A stretch of 64,000 nucleotides of DNA from Amyelois transitella (GCF_032362555.1 NC_083536.1:12214001-12278000), one strand, 5' to 3'; shown: positions 19,166 to 28,950, numbered from the stretch's first letter. Program-made: numbers and translations. Notes: generated by a model from the letters alone, not told the origin.

Positions 19166-19493
19166 TCACCTTTTTGCTCTACCTTGTAACTTTGGTAGGG
19201 CAAAGTGAACAATTTGTTTTTCGGTCCAACTATAAATGGCTGCACATTCATTGACTTTATGCAGCCACATCGACATTGTCTGCTCCTTTTTAGCAGGGTC
19301 AAATTCTGGGACAGTGTTGCTAAGAGAGGATGAACTGATCCTATCTGGATTGGGTGCGATTGATCTTAACGCTTGAATAAGTAAATTAAATGGTTTACTG
19401 GTTTGGTTAGACCCGAATGTATCAAAATTTAATTCATCACTGCTCTGTTGAGTAGTGATGTTACCTGTTAGTCTATACATACATACATACATA
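19166..19493 (-). pseudogene. gypsy-2 gag middle segment
   Basis: Encodes matrix/capsid-like gag sequence (ELNFDTFGSNQTSKPFN...VPEFDPAKKEQTMSMWLHKV) and stops at TGA 19166-19168, in frame with the downstream 17720-19165 segment. Its upstream continuation is found 2 kb away at 21458, on the other side of the RTE insertion, in the same frame. Confidence 0.75.
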
Positions 19494-21457
19494 CATAAAA
19501 TCACGCCTCTTTCCCGGAGGGGTAGGCAGAGACTACCTCTTTCCACTTGCCACGATCTCTGCATACTTCTTTCGCTTCGTCCACATTCATAACTCTCTTC
19601 ATACAAGCTCGGCGGTTTCGGGTACTTTTGACCTGACCCTTTACCAGGACGTCCTTAATTTGATCAAGATACGTTCGTCTAGGTCTTCCCACTCCGACCT
19701 TTCCCTCCACACTCTCCTTGTATATCTGCTTAGTCAACCTGCTTTCATTCATCCTCTCCACATGACCGAACCATCTTAACATACCCTTTTCTATTCCTGT
19801 AACTACATCTTCTTTCACATCACAACATTCCCTTATCACGCTGTTCCTTATCCTGTCACTCAATTTCACACCCATCATACTCCTTAACGCTCTCATTTCC
19901 ACTGCATTTATTCTGCTTTCATGCTTCTTTTGCCATACCCAACTTTCACTCCCATACATTAATGTCGGGACCAACACGCCCCTGTGCACAGCCAGTCGAG
20001 CCTTTTTGGATAGTTTCTGACTGCTCATAAAGGCATGCAAAGCTCCATTCACCATGTTCCCCGCGTTCACTCTCCTTTCAATATCACTATCATACTTGCC
20101 ATCTGATGTAAACTTTGATCCTAGATATACAAACTCTTTCACTTGCTCCACTTTTTCTCCTCCAATCAAAATATTACATGCTGTCATTTCTTTCTCCATT
20201 TCAAAAACCAGTGTTTTAGTTTTACTTACGTTCACTTTCATTCCTTTCTCTTTTAAAGCTTCATGCATACAGTTTACCATCTCCTGTAACTCCTCCTCTG
20301 ATGACGCCAGTATAACCTGATCGTCGGCATAGAGCAGACATTTGACGAGTAACTCATTCATCCTTAATCCACTTTTAGACTCTTTCAAATCTGTCAAACA
20401 GCTATCCATAAATAGGTTGAACAGCCACGGTGACGCAACACATCCTTGCCTAACGCCTTTCTCAATCTTAAACCACTCAGTGTGCGCTCCGTTTATCCTG
20501 ACACAAGCACTCGAATCCTCATATAAGGATTTCAGTGCTCGTATTAAGAGACTGCTCACCCCATGCATAGAAAGTGCTGACCACAATTCATTCCTCTCAA
20601 CTCTGTCATAGGCCTTTTCCAGATCTACGAATGTGCAATAGACTTTTTGACTCTTGGCCAAAAACTTTTCGGCTATGCACCGCAAGGAAAAGACCTGATC
20701 AGTACATCCCATTCCCTTTCGAAATCCCGCTTGAGCATCCCATATTTTGTCATCAGTTTCATTCCTGACTCTATTAATCAATACCTTAGCATACAATTTG
20801 CCGACGACGCTAAGCAGGCTTATACCACGATAATTTTTGCAGTCCAGCTGTGACCCTTTTCCTTTGTAAAGTGGCACGATAACAGCCTTACACCAATCTT
20901 TTGGTACTCGGCCGCTTCTCCAACACAAATTGAAAAGGCAGTACAACTGACTAGCTACTACGCCTTTTCCTGCTTTAAGCATCTCGACCGACACTCTATC
21001 ACACCCAGCAGCCTTTCCCGCTTTCATACTCTTAAGTGCTTCCACAATTTCGAACATTTCAATTTCGCCTTCCATCTCATTCTCTTTTTCTTCGCTATAG
21101 CAGAAATCTTTCTTATTTTCTTCCTTTTTTTCAAATAAACTTTCAAAATAGTCCTTCCATATCTTTAGTACACATTCTTCTCCTTTCACAACGCTACCAT
21201 CCTGGCATCTGATCCTAGTCAGCTCTCTGGTTATAGTATTTCCTCGGGCTGACCTTACGGATTTCCAGAATACTTTCAGATTTGACTGAAAGTCTTCTGA
21301 TAGCCTTTTATCAAAATCCTCTTTATACTCTTCTTTCTTTCTAATCACAGCTTTCTTAACCAAATCTTTCATTTTCTTATATTCCTTACGTGCTTCATTC
21401 ACATCTTCATCAATAACCTCTTGCATTCTTAAGTTAGCTTTTGCTGCTAACAAATCC
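19494..21457 (-). mobile_element. 5'-truncated RTE-type LINE (RTE-1) with (TATG)n tail
   Basis: Minus strand. The tail is a run of ATGT/TATG at 19477-19497, the 5' break is at 21457. It is inserted inside the gypsy-2 gag codons; a short duplication (about 4 bp, ATAG on the minus strand) flanks it. It is nearly identical to 53514-55330 (RTE-2). Confidence 0.9.
19501..21453 (-). CDS. RTE-1 reverse transcriptase (endonuclease lost)
   Basis: 650 residues with an uninterrupted frame. RT motifs: YRGISLLSVVGKLYAKVL, CTFVDLEKAYDRV, GVRQGCVASPWLFNLFMD and the catalytic CLLYADDQVILAS. The C-terminal part (MLRWFGHVERM, GRPRRTYLDQI) is typical of insect RTE proteins often annotated as endonuclease-reverse transcriptase. 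The apurinic endonuclease domain is missing because of 5' truncation, so it is not autonomous. The absence of stops suggests a young copy. Confidence 0.9.
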   Translation of the reverse strand: MLAAKANLRMQEVIDEDVNEARKEYKKMKDLVKKAVIRKKEEYKEDFDKRLSEDFQSNLKVFWKSVRSARGNTITRELTRIRCQDGSVVKGEECVLKIWKDYFESLFEKKEENKKDFCYSEEKENEMEGEIEMFEIVEALKSMKAGKAAGCDRVSVEMLKAGKGVVASQLYCLFNLCWRSGRVPKDWCKAVIVPLYKGKGSQLDCKNYRGISLLSVVGKLYAKVLINRVRNETDDKIWDAQAGFRKGMGCTDQVFSLRCIAEKFLAKSQKVYCTFVDLEKAYDRVERNELWSALSMHGVSSLLIRALKSLYEDSSACVRINGAHTEWFKIEKGVRQGCVASPWLFNLFMDSCLTDLKESKSGLRMNELLVKCLLYADDQVILASSEEELQEMVNCMHEALKEKGMKVNVSKTKTLVFEMEKEMTACNILIGGEKVEQVKEFVYLGSKFTSDGKYDSDIERRVNAGNMVNGALHAFMSSQKLSKKARLAVHRGVLVPTLMYGSESWVWQKKHESRINAVEMRALRSMMGVKLSDRIRNSVIRECCDVKEDVVTGIEKGMLRWFGHVERMNESRLTKQIYKESVEGKVGVGRPRRTYLDQIKDVLVKGQVKSTRNRRACMKRVMNVDEAKEVCRDRGKWKEVVSAYPSGKEA

Positions 21458-21821
21458 TATGATGAGACGTATTGCCACCTTCATCCCATAAACCGGTCCG
21501 CTCTCGCAGTCTACCCCGTGCACCATCCTGTGAGCATCCGGATTTGGTTCTGGAACCATGCGACAGTCCGCGATGATGATCGTGATGCCGCGAGCGACTG
21601 CGTGATCGCAGTCTGCTTCGAGAACGGTGGCTGCGAGTAGCACGATTACACGACCCTTGTCGGCGTGACAGACTCCTTCTGCAACACTTGCGGCGGGATG
21701 GGCTTCGTGAACGCCATCTCGATTGGCGTTGTCTCGAAGACCTTGAACGGCTGCGAGTTTCCCTGGAACGCCGCCGTTCTGGTGTAGGGCTGCGCAACCG
21801 GCGTCGGCTCGTTGTAGGCAA
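21458..21821 (-). pseudogene. gypsy-2 gag N-terminus, arginine/serine-rich
   Basis: From Met 21821 about 120 residues dominated by R and S (RSRSRLRSRSRSRHHDHH), ending ...GGNTSHHR at the RTE breakpoint. The frame continues exactly into LTGNITTQQSS on the other side of the LINE, which assigns this RS segment to the gypsy-2 gag. RS domains in cellular proteins mediate RNA and spliceosome interactions; a role in RNA binding of gag is inferred. The other two frames are also open here, a side effect of the composition. Confidence 0.6.
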
Positions 21822-22229
21822 GTCATGTACCTACACGCTTTGCAGGATGAGTGCCCATAAGGATAGGCGAGGGCGGCGCACATACGACTTCAGATGCTTT
21901 TTCCATATCGATGCAACTGAAATGCCAAAATAGCCGCACAGTATTCCAAGGTATACATAAATATTATGAGAAATAAGAAATTAAAAACATATATGTTTAT
22001 ATCACGAACAATGACAAGTATAGTGAGCTTCGAATCCCACTTCTGAATTGTAAAATAAATAAAAGACTTGGTAAGGTTATATAAGTATAACTACATAAAC
22101 ACTGAATTGTAAATAATAAGATGTTTTGTAATAATCATATTTAATTGTATATATAACAAATTATCAACATCTACACAAGTCTACACAAGATATAATTAAA
22201 TAAGCTATTAGTTCATAGGTATAGCTCAG
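21822..22229. other. AT-rich stretch without recognised gene
   Basis: Contains the gypsy-2 leader (if any) on its left and, at 22049-22118, a segment that recurs in inverted orientation at 28376-28451. No LTR, promoter or coding signal could be defended. Confidence 0.4.
22049..22118 (+). repeat. Left copy of a ~70-bp inverted repeat pair
   Basis: Reverse complement of 28376-28451, with a few mismatches and a 6-bp TATACT expansion in the right copy. The right copy abuts the 3' end of the virus-like integrase, so this may be a terminal or 3'-flank fragment of the same virus-like element. Confidence 0.7.
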
Positions 22230-22420
22230 CAATATTTTATTTACATTTTATTTACATAAAAATATAACATTACACTCAATAAGTATCTACTTACAAGATA
22301 TTCTCGCTTCGACGATTGGAGACAGACCGATCGCTGTCGTCGTGTAGTCTTCCCAAACTCCATTGTGTAGGAGTTGGAGCGAACGGTCAGGGTTTTTGAC
22401 CCTCTTCGTTGGCTTCTTCG

Positions 22421-22440
22421 CTGCCTACAGCTGTAGGCAG
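22421..22440. repeat. Perfect 20-bp palindrome in Jockey 3' UTR
   Basis: CTGCCTACAGCTGTAGGCAG is self-complementary with no spacer. A second small inverted repeat (GGGTCA/TGACCC) lies just upstream at about 22386-22403. Could form a 3' UTR hairpin. Confidence 0.7.
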
Positions 22441-22516
22441 GTCAATGGAGCGGCCGTGGCGGCCTGGATCCTCTTCTTCTTCTGTCTTCTGGGAGTTCCC
22501 ATCGGCGGCGGCGTCA

Positions 22517-23690
22517 TCACTGGGCGACGACGTCTGCCGCAAGGCAGCGAGGTGAGGGCTTCACGCGACGGTCCGGAGGGCGGGCGTGGAGTGGCGCGAT
22601 GCCGCGCAGGTGTTCGTGTGCTGATGCGTCCGCCCTCTCGAACATCTTCGTGGCCAGCTTGGCCACAAAGTCGTCAAGGCCCTCCCACTTCAGGTCCCTG
22701 AGGATCGTCGAGTTCCTCACGTACCGCGGGGCGCCGACGACTGCTCTGAGACTGAGGTTCTCTTGCGCTCTGAGTCTTCTTCTGTTGGTCTCAGAGCAGT
22801 AGGCGTACCACGCCGGGGCCGCGTACGTGAGGCGGGATCTAATGTATGTTCGGTAGACCCCGAGCTTCGTCCTCAGGGGGAGGCTGGAGGAGAGGACTCC
22901 GTGGAGCTTCCCTCTCGTTGCCTTGGTGTTCGCGACGACGTTTCCCACGTGCTTCTTAAACGTGAGACGCCGGTCAATGGTAACTCCCAGGTATTTGACG
23001 TGTGGCCGCCACGGCACCGGTTCGCCGAGCAGTCGCAGTGGAGGCGGGTGGGGTCTTGTCCCCGTCATGATTGCTTGGGTCTTGCCGACGTTCACCGAGA
23101 GCCTCCATTTGGAGAGCCAGCCCGGCAGAGCCTCAAGTGTGGGCTGCAGCCTCTTGGCGGCGTACAGCGGGCGCATGGACGACGCGTAGTACGCCGCATC
23201 GTCAGCGTACAGCGCTAGCTCCACCTGGCCGACGGCAGGGATGTCGTCGGTGAACGCGGCGTAGCAGGCCGGGGACAGACAGCTTCCTTGTGGAACCCCC
23301 GCGCGCACAGGGCGCACGGAGGAGACGGCGTCTTCTACTGCGACATGGACTCGGCGATCCGTGAGGAAGGAGGCCAAGACCCTGACCATTCTTGGTGGCA
23401 CTTGGGCCTCCGACAGCTTGTACAGCAGCCCCTCGTGCCATACCCTGTCGAAGGCCATTTCCATATCCAGGAATACGGCAGCCACGTATTCCTTTTTATT
23501 GTGGCTCTCGGACATCTTGTGGAGCAGTCTTGCGACCTGGAGCGTCGTGGAATGTTCGGGCCGAAACCCGAATTGTTCCTGTCGTGGCTCGACGAAAGGG
23601 AGCAGTCGCCGGAGGAACAGGCGCTCGAAGAGCTGCGAGAACTTGCTCAGCAGCGCGATCGGCCGGAATCCGTTGGGTTTTGGCGTTCTT
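22517..23690 (-). pseudogene. Jockey-type ORF2, RT C-terminal part (second frame)
   Basis: Carries most of the RT: NGFRPIALLSKFSQLFE, VFLDMEMAFDRVWHEGLLYK, AGVPQGSCLSPACY and the catalytic LALYADDAAYYA, then the LINE C-terminal region to stop 22517. It overlaps the end of the other ORF2 frame; the switch point is near 23690, where the codons for HFPSTWKNAK are followed out of frame by KPNGFRPIALL. Some residues normally present between these motifs are missing, so a small deletion caused the shift. Confidence 0.85.
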
Positions 23691-25295
23691 CCATGTAGAA
23701 GGAAAGTGACCCGAGCGCAGTATGCCATTGAAGAGGCGCGTGGTCACCGCGATAGCTCGCGGCGGGAGATGGCGCAGCGCCTCATTGGTGATTTGGTCTG
23801 CGCCCGGGGCTTTCCTTGGCTTCAACTTCGGCAGCATTCGCTGCACCTCGCCGGGAGAGAAGACCACCGGGTCTTCCGTCGGTTCGAGCGGCTGTGTGAG
23901 AAGTTCCCGCACTCGATCGGTGACCCTCCGGTTGTGCTCCTGGTCGGTCACGGGGTTCGGCGTGAACTGGCGCTCCAGGTGGTCCACAAGGATGTCCGCG
24001 CGGTCTTTCGCACGAAATCGTGGGAGGCCGTCAGGGCCCAACAGTGGCCTGGTTGGTTGGGGCTCTCGCGAGAGCTGACGGCATAGGCGATGGAGAGAGG
24101 GGATACCATCGCCCACAGTCTGCAGGTGATTCTCCCACGATTTGGCTGCGTGCTCGTTCAGGGCGTCTTTGACGTCTTCCACCAGGCGATTGAGACGTGA
24201 TTTTAGGAGGGGGCATCTCGTCCGCATCCATTGTCTTCGGACTGCGCGCTTCTCCTCCACCAGGTTCTTGAGAGCCGGCGGCAGCGGATCGGGTTTCGCG
24301 CCGGCTGCGAGTTCTCTGGTGTTGGAGATAAGGGCTTCCTGGATGCGGCTGGTCATGTCGGAGGCTGCCTCCTCTACGTCTTCGGCCGTTGCAATCGGCC
24401 TGGTGGGAAAGTCTATTTGGAGGGCGTCCTGGAATGCCTCCCAATTTGTCTTGCGGCGGCATGTGGTCAGCGAGACCCTGACCGGGGCACTGTCAACTAG
24501 GACGAGGACGGGCCGGTGGTCTGACGGCAGATCGGGGAGCACCGTCTGTTGTGGCGGTGCTGGGAGTCCTTTGTAGACCAGCACGTCGAGGACATCGCAG
24601 CCGCCCTGAGTGTCATAATGGGTGGGCTCTTCTGGACCTGCGATGTCGTAACGGTGGTCTATGGCGTCCTGCAGGAGACGTCGTCCTTCTGCGGTGTCCC
24701 TGGAGGAGTTCCAGTACGTGTGTTTGGTGTTGAGGTCACCGGCCACGATGGTTGGAGACTCCGACCTCAGCAGCTTCCTAAGCTCCGCCGGGTTGACCTT
24801 GGAGTTGGGCGGGGCGTAGGTGGCAAATAGTCGGAGCTCTAGGCCGGCGACGCAGACCAGCACTCCTAGCGCGTAGAGGGACTGGAACTCCTCGACGGGG
24901 ATGAGCTGGTGGACGACGCTCCTTTTCACCAGCACCGCCAGTCCCCGATAAGCGGCTCCAGTGGTGGGTGTCGTCTCGTCCTTTCTGTAGGTGAAGTACC
25001 CCGGTACAGAGAAGTGGTCGCTCCTGCTGAGATGGGTCTCGCTGACCAGCATGACGTCGACTTTTTGCTCGCGAAGGAAGTGGGCCACCAGTCTTTTCTT
25101 CCTCGCGAGCGTTGAGGCATTCCAGTGAACGATCCTTAGAGGGGCACTAAATTTGAGGCCGTGCTTGCAACCCTCTAAGGATCTCCGCCATCTGCTGCAT
25201 TTGCTGGCCCAGGAGGAGCAGCATGGCGTTGGTGTCCGGGATGTTTGGGCCGGGCGCTGGAGCTGGTGCGGGCTGCACCCGCTCTGGGCCGTCAA
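23690..25295 (-). pseudogene. Jockey-type ORF2, endonuclease and RT N-terminal part
   Basis: About 535 useful residues. The apurinic/apyrimidinic-type endonuclease runs from RIVHWNASTLARKK through VDVMLVSETHL, IVAGDLNTKHTYW and LPDLPSDHRPVLV (the GDLN and SDH motifs are catalytic). The linker and RT fingers (PRKAPGADQITNEAL) follow. After about 23690 the frame runs into unrelated residues to 23496. It overlaps the end of ORF1 by 149 bases (25147-25295), as is common in Jockey elements. Confidence 0.85.
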
Positions 25296-27921
25296 TTGGT
25301 GGAGGTCGTGGGGGGGCTTCGGGCTTCCCCGGTGGTTGTGAGTCCGTGGCCGACTTCTTCGCGCCTCTCTTCCTCTTCTTTTTCTTCCCGCTAGGGAGGG
25401 CGGCTCCTCTCTCGGCGGGCGGGTTCGCGGGAGCCATCAAAGTGGCGGGCGCCGACTCCTCCACCATCGGCGCTGGCACCACCGCTGGCGTCGTGCGGGC
25501 GATTGTACCGGCCCGCTTGTTTCGCGCCTCCTTCCTGAACACCGGGCACGCGGCGTTGTTTGCGGGGTGCGGGCCCCCGCAGTTGGCGCAGGTGGCCGGC
25601 ACTTCCAGGGGGCGCGGGCAGTCGCTGGCGGCGTGCGGCTCCCCGCAGCGCACGCACGCTTGAGGGCGGTGGCAATTATGGGAGCTGTGCCGGAACAACT
25701 GGCAGCGGTGGCATTGCGAGGGGCCCTTCTTTCCCCTCCACGCCTCGATCCTGACGCCCGGCATCAGGAGGAGCTCGTCTATTTGGTAGACCTCCTGAAA
25801 ACCCGAGGTCTTCTTCAGGAGGCCGTAGAAAATACACCCGGGGCGCCCTCCCCGGGCTCGGATGTTCTTCACGTATTCAACTTCGAAGCCCTTCTCCGTG
25901 AGGGCTTCTTTTACGGCTTCCTCGGGGGTCTCAAGGGGGAGGCCTCTTATTGCCACCTTGAGGCTCCTCTCCGCCAGCAAGGAGTAGGAGAACCATGAGA
26001 TGCGGGTATCTTTTTGCGCCACGTCATCTAGGTACCTTTGGATGGTACGATATTCGGAGTCGTCCCTCGGCGAGAATCTAACGCCAGCGCCGAAGGGGCG
26101 GGCTGAGGGCGGGTGTCCCAGTTTTGCGGTGAGCTCCCTGAAGTGCACCATCCAGTCAGGGAGCTTCTCCACTACAATGGGCGGATATTTTGTGCGTGGG
26201 GCCTGCGAGGGGGGCGCGGTTGAACCGGCGCCGCTGTTCTTTGGCGGGGCGGCAGCGGGTGCTAGAGCGGCGGTGCTGAGTGTGGCAGTGGCGGCGGACG
26301 TACTGGGCGCGCTTGCACTAGCAGCAGCGTAGGTGCGTCCCCAAGCGGAGGGAGCCGCAGGCGGCGCGGTGCGCAGAGCGGCCGGCGGCGCGGTGAGCGG
26401 AGCGGTCGGCGGTGCGGTGCGCGCGGCGGTCGGCTGCGCGGTACGCGGCGCGGTGAGCGGCGCGGTGAGCGGCGCGGTGAGCGGTGCGGCGAGCGGCGCG
26501 GTGAGCGGCGCGGTGGGCGGCATGGTCGGCGGTGCGGCACGCGTGGCGGCCTGCAGTGCGGTGAGCGGCGCGGACGGCGGCGCGGTCAGCGGAGCGGCGA
26601 GCGGCGCGGTGTGCGGCGCCGTGAGCTGCGCGGTGGGCGGCATGGTCGGCGGTGCGGCGCGCGTGGCGGCCTGCCGTGCGGTGAGCGGCGCGGACAGCGG
26701 CGCGGTCAGCGGCGCGGCGAGCGGCGCGGTGTGCGGCGCCGTGAGCGGCGCGGTGGACGGCATGGTCGGCGGTGCGGCGCGTTTGGCGGCCTGCAATGCG
26801 GTGAGCGGCGCGGGCGGCGGCGCGGACGACGGCGCGGCGCGCGTGGCGGCCGGCGGCGCGGCGAACGGCGCGGTGTGCGGCGCGTTGAGCGGAGCGGCCG
26901 GCGGCGCGGTATGCGGCGCGGAGGCGGCCAGTTGCGGCGGAGCCCACGCGGGAGCTGCCAGCAACGGCGCGGGGGCGGGGGAGCGGTTCAATCGCGGATC
27001 GCGACTTCGCTGAGGCAGCGGTATACCCGAGCGGGGGGGGGCGACCGGCGGTGTTGAGTCGCCCGCAGACGACCGCGGGGGTGCTTCGCGGGGGCTCGAC
27101 GGCACGAGTGCCGGAGCCCGTCGATCTTCTGTTGTCGCATCCGGGGGGTGCGAGGGGTGCGGGGGGCTTGGGGTCCAGGAGTGTGCCCTCTTCTTTGGAC
27201 GCTTGGCGTTGGGCGTCTCGCATTCGGGCCCTTCCTCTCGTTGCCGTTGGCGCGGCGCTCGAAGTGAGGGGAGGGGGGCGGGTGTGGGGGGCATGGCCAG
27301 TCCCACCGACACCCGTCCCGCACTGGCTTGCTGTAGAATTCCAACGTCAATATCGTCGGGACGGCTTCCTGCTTCCTCGGCGTCTCGCAGCCGGAAGAAG
27401 AGCGCCATCCAGCTTTGGGCCGCCGCGCTAAGGAGGCCGCATTTGATAATGCTGTGGAGCGTGATATAATCACGCTCCACACCTGCCTTAGGCGACAGCT
27501 CGTCGCCGCGGGGGCGCCGCCTCATCCCGAGCATGCTTTCCGCCCAGAAAGCTAGGGCGTGGTCGTCGGTTTTCTCCTCGTCCGGAGTCCGGTAACTCTC
27601 TTCCGGTGAGTCGGGGCGACTGGTTGTTGCCTCGAAGGTAGCGGCGGGGTGAGGTGAGGGGCGGCGGGAGCGCGCACCCTCCTCCGTAGATTTTTGGGGC
27701 TCCATTTCGGAGCCCAAAGACGCGCGGGCGGGGAGTTGCCGTGCGCAGCCCGTCGGGCCGCGGGGCGAGCAGCCCCCCTCCCCCCTTCCCCGGTGAGACC
27801 CGCTGGTGGGAGGCCGGGTAGTGGGGGAACGGGAAAACTCGCCTTCGCGGTCCGGGATTTCCTTGATTTGCGCGCGACTATCCCCGCCTACGCCTTTATG
27901 TTGGCGCAGGGGACTTGTCAT
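25147..27921 (-). CDS. Jockey-type ORF1 (gag-like nucleic-acid binding protein), extended by Pro/Ala/Thr repeats
   Basis: 924 residues, unusually long for this family. N-terminal charged region, then a region of TAP/AAP tripeptides (about residues 310-530) that includes 40-residue units repeated in tandem, then a PRE_C2HC-like domain (GLPLETPEEAVKEALTEKGF) and three zinc knuckles: CHRCQLFRHSSHNC, CVRCGEPHAASDC, CANCGGPHPANNAAC. A basic KKKKRKRGAKK tail follows. ORF1p binds the element RNA as a chaperone. The frame is intact. Confidence 0.85.
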   Translation of the reverse strand: MTSPLRQHKGVGGDSRAQIKEIPDREGEFSRSPTTRPPTSGSHRGRGEGGCSPRGPTGCARQLPARASLGSEMEPQKSTEEGARSRRPSPHPAATFEATTSRPDSPEESYRTPDEEKTDDHALAFWAESMLGMRRRPRGDELSPKAGVERDYITLHSIIKCGLLSAAAQSWMALFFRLRDAEEAGSRPDDIDVGILQQASAGRVSVGLAMPPTPAPLPSLRAPRQRQREEGPECETPNAKRPKKRAHSWTPSPPHPSHPPDATTEDRRAPALVPSSPREAPPRSSAGDSTPPVAPPRSGIPLPQRSRDPRLNRSPAPAPLLAAPAWAPPQLAASAPHTAPPAAPLNAPHTAPFAAPPAATRAAPSSAPPPAPLTALQAAKRAAPPTMPSTAPLTAPHTAPLAAPLTAPLSAPLTARQAATRAAPPTMPPTAQLTAPHTAPLAAPLTAPPSAPLTALQAATRAAPPTMPPTAPLTAPLAAPLTAPLTAPLTAPRTAQPTAARTAPPTAPLTAPPAALRTAPPAAPSAWGRTYAAASASAPSTSAATATLSTAALAPAAAPPKNSGAGSTAPPSQAPRTKYPPIVVEKLPDWMVHFRELTAKLGHPPSARPFGAGVRFSPRDDSEYRTIQRYLDDVAQKDTRISWFSYSLLAERSLKVAIRGLPLETPEEAVKEALTEKGFEVEYVKNIRARGGRPGCIFYGLLKKTSGFQEVYQIDELLLMPGVRIEAWRGKKGPSQCHRCQLFRHSSHNCHRPQACVRCGEPHAASDCPRPLEVPATCANCGGPHPANNAACPVFRKEARNKRAGTIARTTPAVVPAPMVEESAPATLMAPANPPAERGAALPSGKKKKRKRGAKKSATDSQPPGKPEAPPRPPPIDGPERVQPAPAPAPGPNIPDTNAMLLLLGQQMQQMAEILRGLQARPQI
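26521..26840 (-). repeat. 120-bp tandem repeat inside Jockey ORF1
   Basis: 26521-26640 and 26641-26760 match at most positions, and the third unit starts at 26761 and decays near 26840. Each unit begins CATGGTCGGCGGTGCGGC on the plus strand. A period of exactly 40 codons keeps the frame. The surroundings (26340-26990) are simpler GCG-GTG-AGC-type triplet repeats. Confidence 0.9.
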
Positions 27922-28130
27922 CCGTACTTTAAAACAAAGTAGGATGACACAGCACTAATTCGCAAATTTCACTTTTGGCGGGCTCGTACGCAGATGAAGT
28001 TGTTCACTCGACGGCAGCTGGCACGATCCAAAAAACCACCGATCGCTGTGGCAAGCACCACTCCTATTTATAAGAAAGTAGTGGGGCGTGCCAATGCGAC
28101 CACGTGTAACAATTGCAGATCTTTTATTTG

Positions 28131-28446
28131 AAAAACACAGAATTAAATGTCCTATAAATTGTTACTATAATTTATAAAACATTATTGACTATATGTTTAA
28201 TAACAGCAAATAAGTTATTACATAATTTCCATTAAACAAAGTACAATTTTGTTAAGAAATAATCTCTGAAATATTAAAGCTAAAAGTCATAATAAAGCCA
28301 AAATTAATATGACATCTGATAACTACTATTAAAATTTGTTTTGTTATATTTATGTAACTTTACAATTGTTAACATTATTATTTACAATTCAGTGTTTATA
28401 TAGTTATACTTATACTTATATAACCTTACCAAATCTTTTATTTATT
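28131..28446. other. AT-rich stretch beyond the virus-like integrase
   Basis: No gene seen. It holds the right copy of the inverted repeat (28376-28451), so it may be terminal sequence of the virus-like element, entered on its left by the Jockey-type LINE. Confidence 0.4.
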
Positions 28447-28950
28447 TTACACATGTATCTGGTTTACTTTATGTACGTCGACTGGTTTAAATTTAGTAGT
28501 ACGGTGAGTAGTATTGTTATATTTTTCTACAACGGAATTTAAATTTGGTACTAACCATTTATAACAACCATACAAACTAAACATTTTGTAAAGATTACAT
28601 TTTATTGTACGAATAACTCTTTCCACAATAGAAGCTTTTTTGGTGGGGTAGATGGAATAATGATTAATGTCATATTTCTTACACAATTTATTAAAATCAG
28701 TTTGTAAATATAAAGGTTTTCGTTTTGAACGAGATAAAATTTCAAACATTGCTTTTGTCACACATTTTTTTTATTTTGATTTTATAGGATATGTCCACAC
28801 ATATTTTGTAAAAGTATCTATTACAACTAAAACATATTTATATCCTTTGTTAAAATAAGAATCAGCATGCTAAGTCGTCTATTCCTTTTAAAATTGTAAA
28901 TCGACGAGGAAAATTTCTTTTTGCTGCTTTATGAATTTCATCCACTGTTT
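28447..28950 (-). pseudogene. Polinton/retroviral-type integrase remnant, copy B of virus-like cassette
   Basis: The readable 104-residue end contains LQTDFNKLCKKYDIN (second catalytic Asp), KASIVERVIRTIK (catalytic Glu) and YNNTTHRTTKFKP, the layout of the retroviral-like integrases of Polintons. Upstream in the same strand, GYKYVLVVIDTFTKYVW is visible, but an in-frame stop (KSK-stop-KKC) and a deletion around 28865 that removes the first catalytic Asp disable it. It lies just downstream of the fibre-like gene. A retrotransposon integrase is less likely given the gene neighbours. Confidence 0.65.

Larger units (their letters stand above)
15112..21821 (-). mobile_element. Ty3/gypsy retrotransposon (gypsy-2), split by an RTE LINE
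   Basis: Minus strand: RS-rich gag N-terminus (21458-21821), RTE insertion (about 19494-21457), rest of gag with two CCHC knuckles, protease, then RT-RNase H-integrase. Lesions: an in-frame stop in gag (19166-19168) and a one-base frame change between the protease and RT ORFs near 17705. No 5' LTR is recognisable upstream of 21821. The 3' LTR, if present, would have to include the minisatellite. Confidence 0.8.
22230..28130 (-). mobile_element. GC-rich Jockey-type LINE, nearly full length
   Basis: Minus strand: 5' region (27922-28130), ORF1 with PRE_C2HC-like and three zinc knuckles, ORF2 with endonuclease and RT, 3' UTR, and an A-rich AATAAAATGTAAATAAAATATT tail near 22230-22250. GC content contrasts sharply with the AT-rich flanks. 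ORF2 carries one frameshift near 23690. Confidence 0.85.

Noticed and set aside
21434-21883. 149-codon ORF overlapping the RS-rich segment
   Set aside because: Cysteine/alanine-rich shadow frame; only the RS frame joins in phase with the gag across the RTE insertion.
22763-24830. Plus-strand ORFs of 88-241 codons opposite the Jockey ORF2
   Set aside because: Antisense shadows of a GC-rich coding region, no domains.
26262-27223. Long open frames on both strands in the GC-rich Jockey ORF1 region
   Set aside because: Triplet-repeat composition opens all frames; only the 25147-27921 minus frame continues into zinc knuckles.
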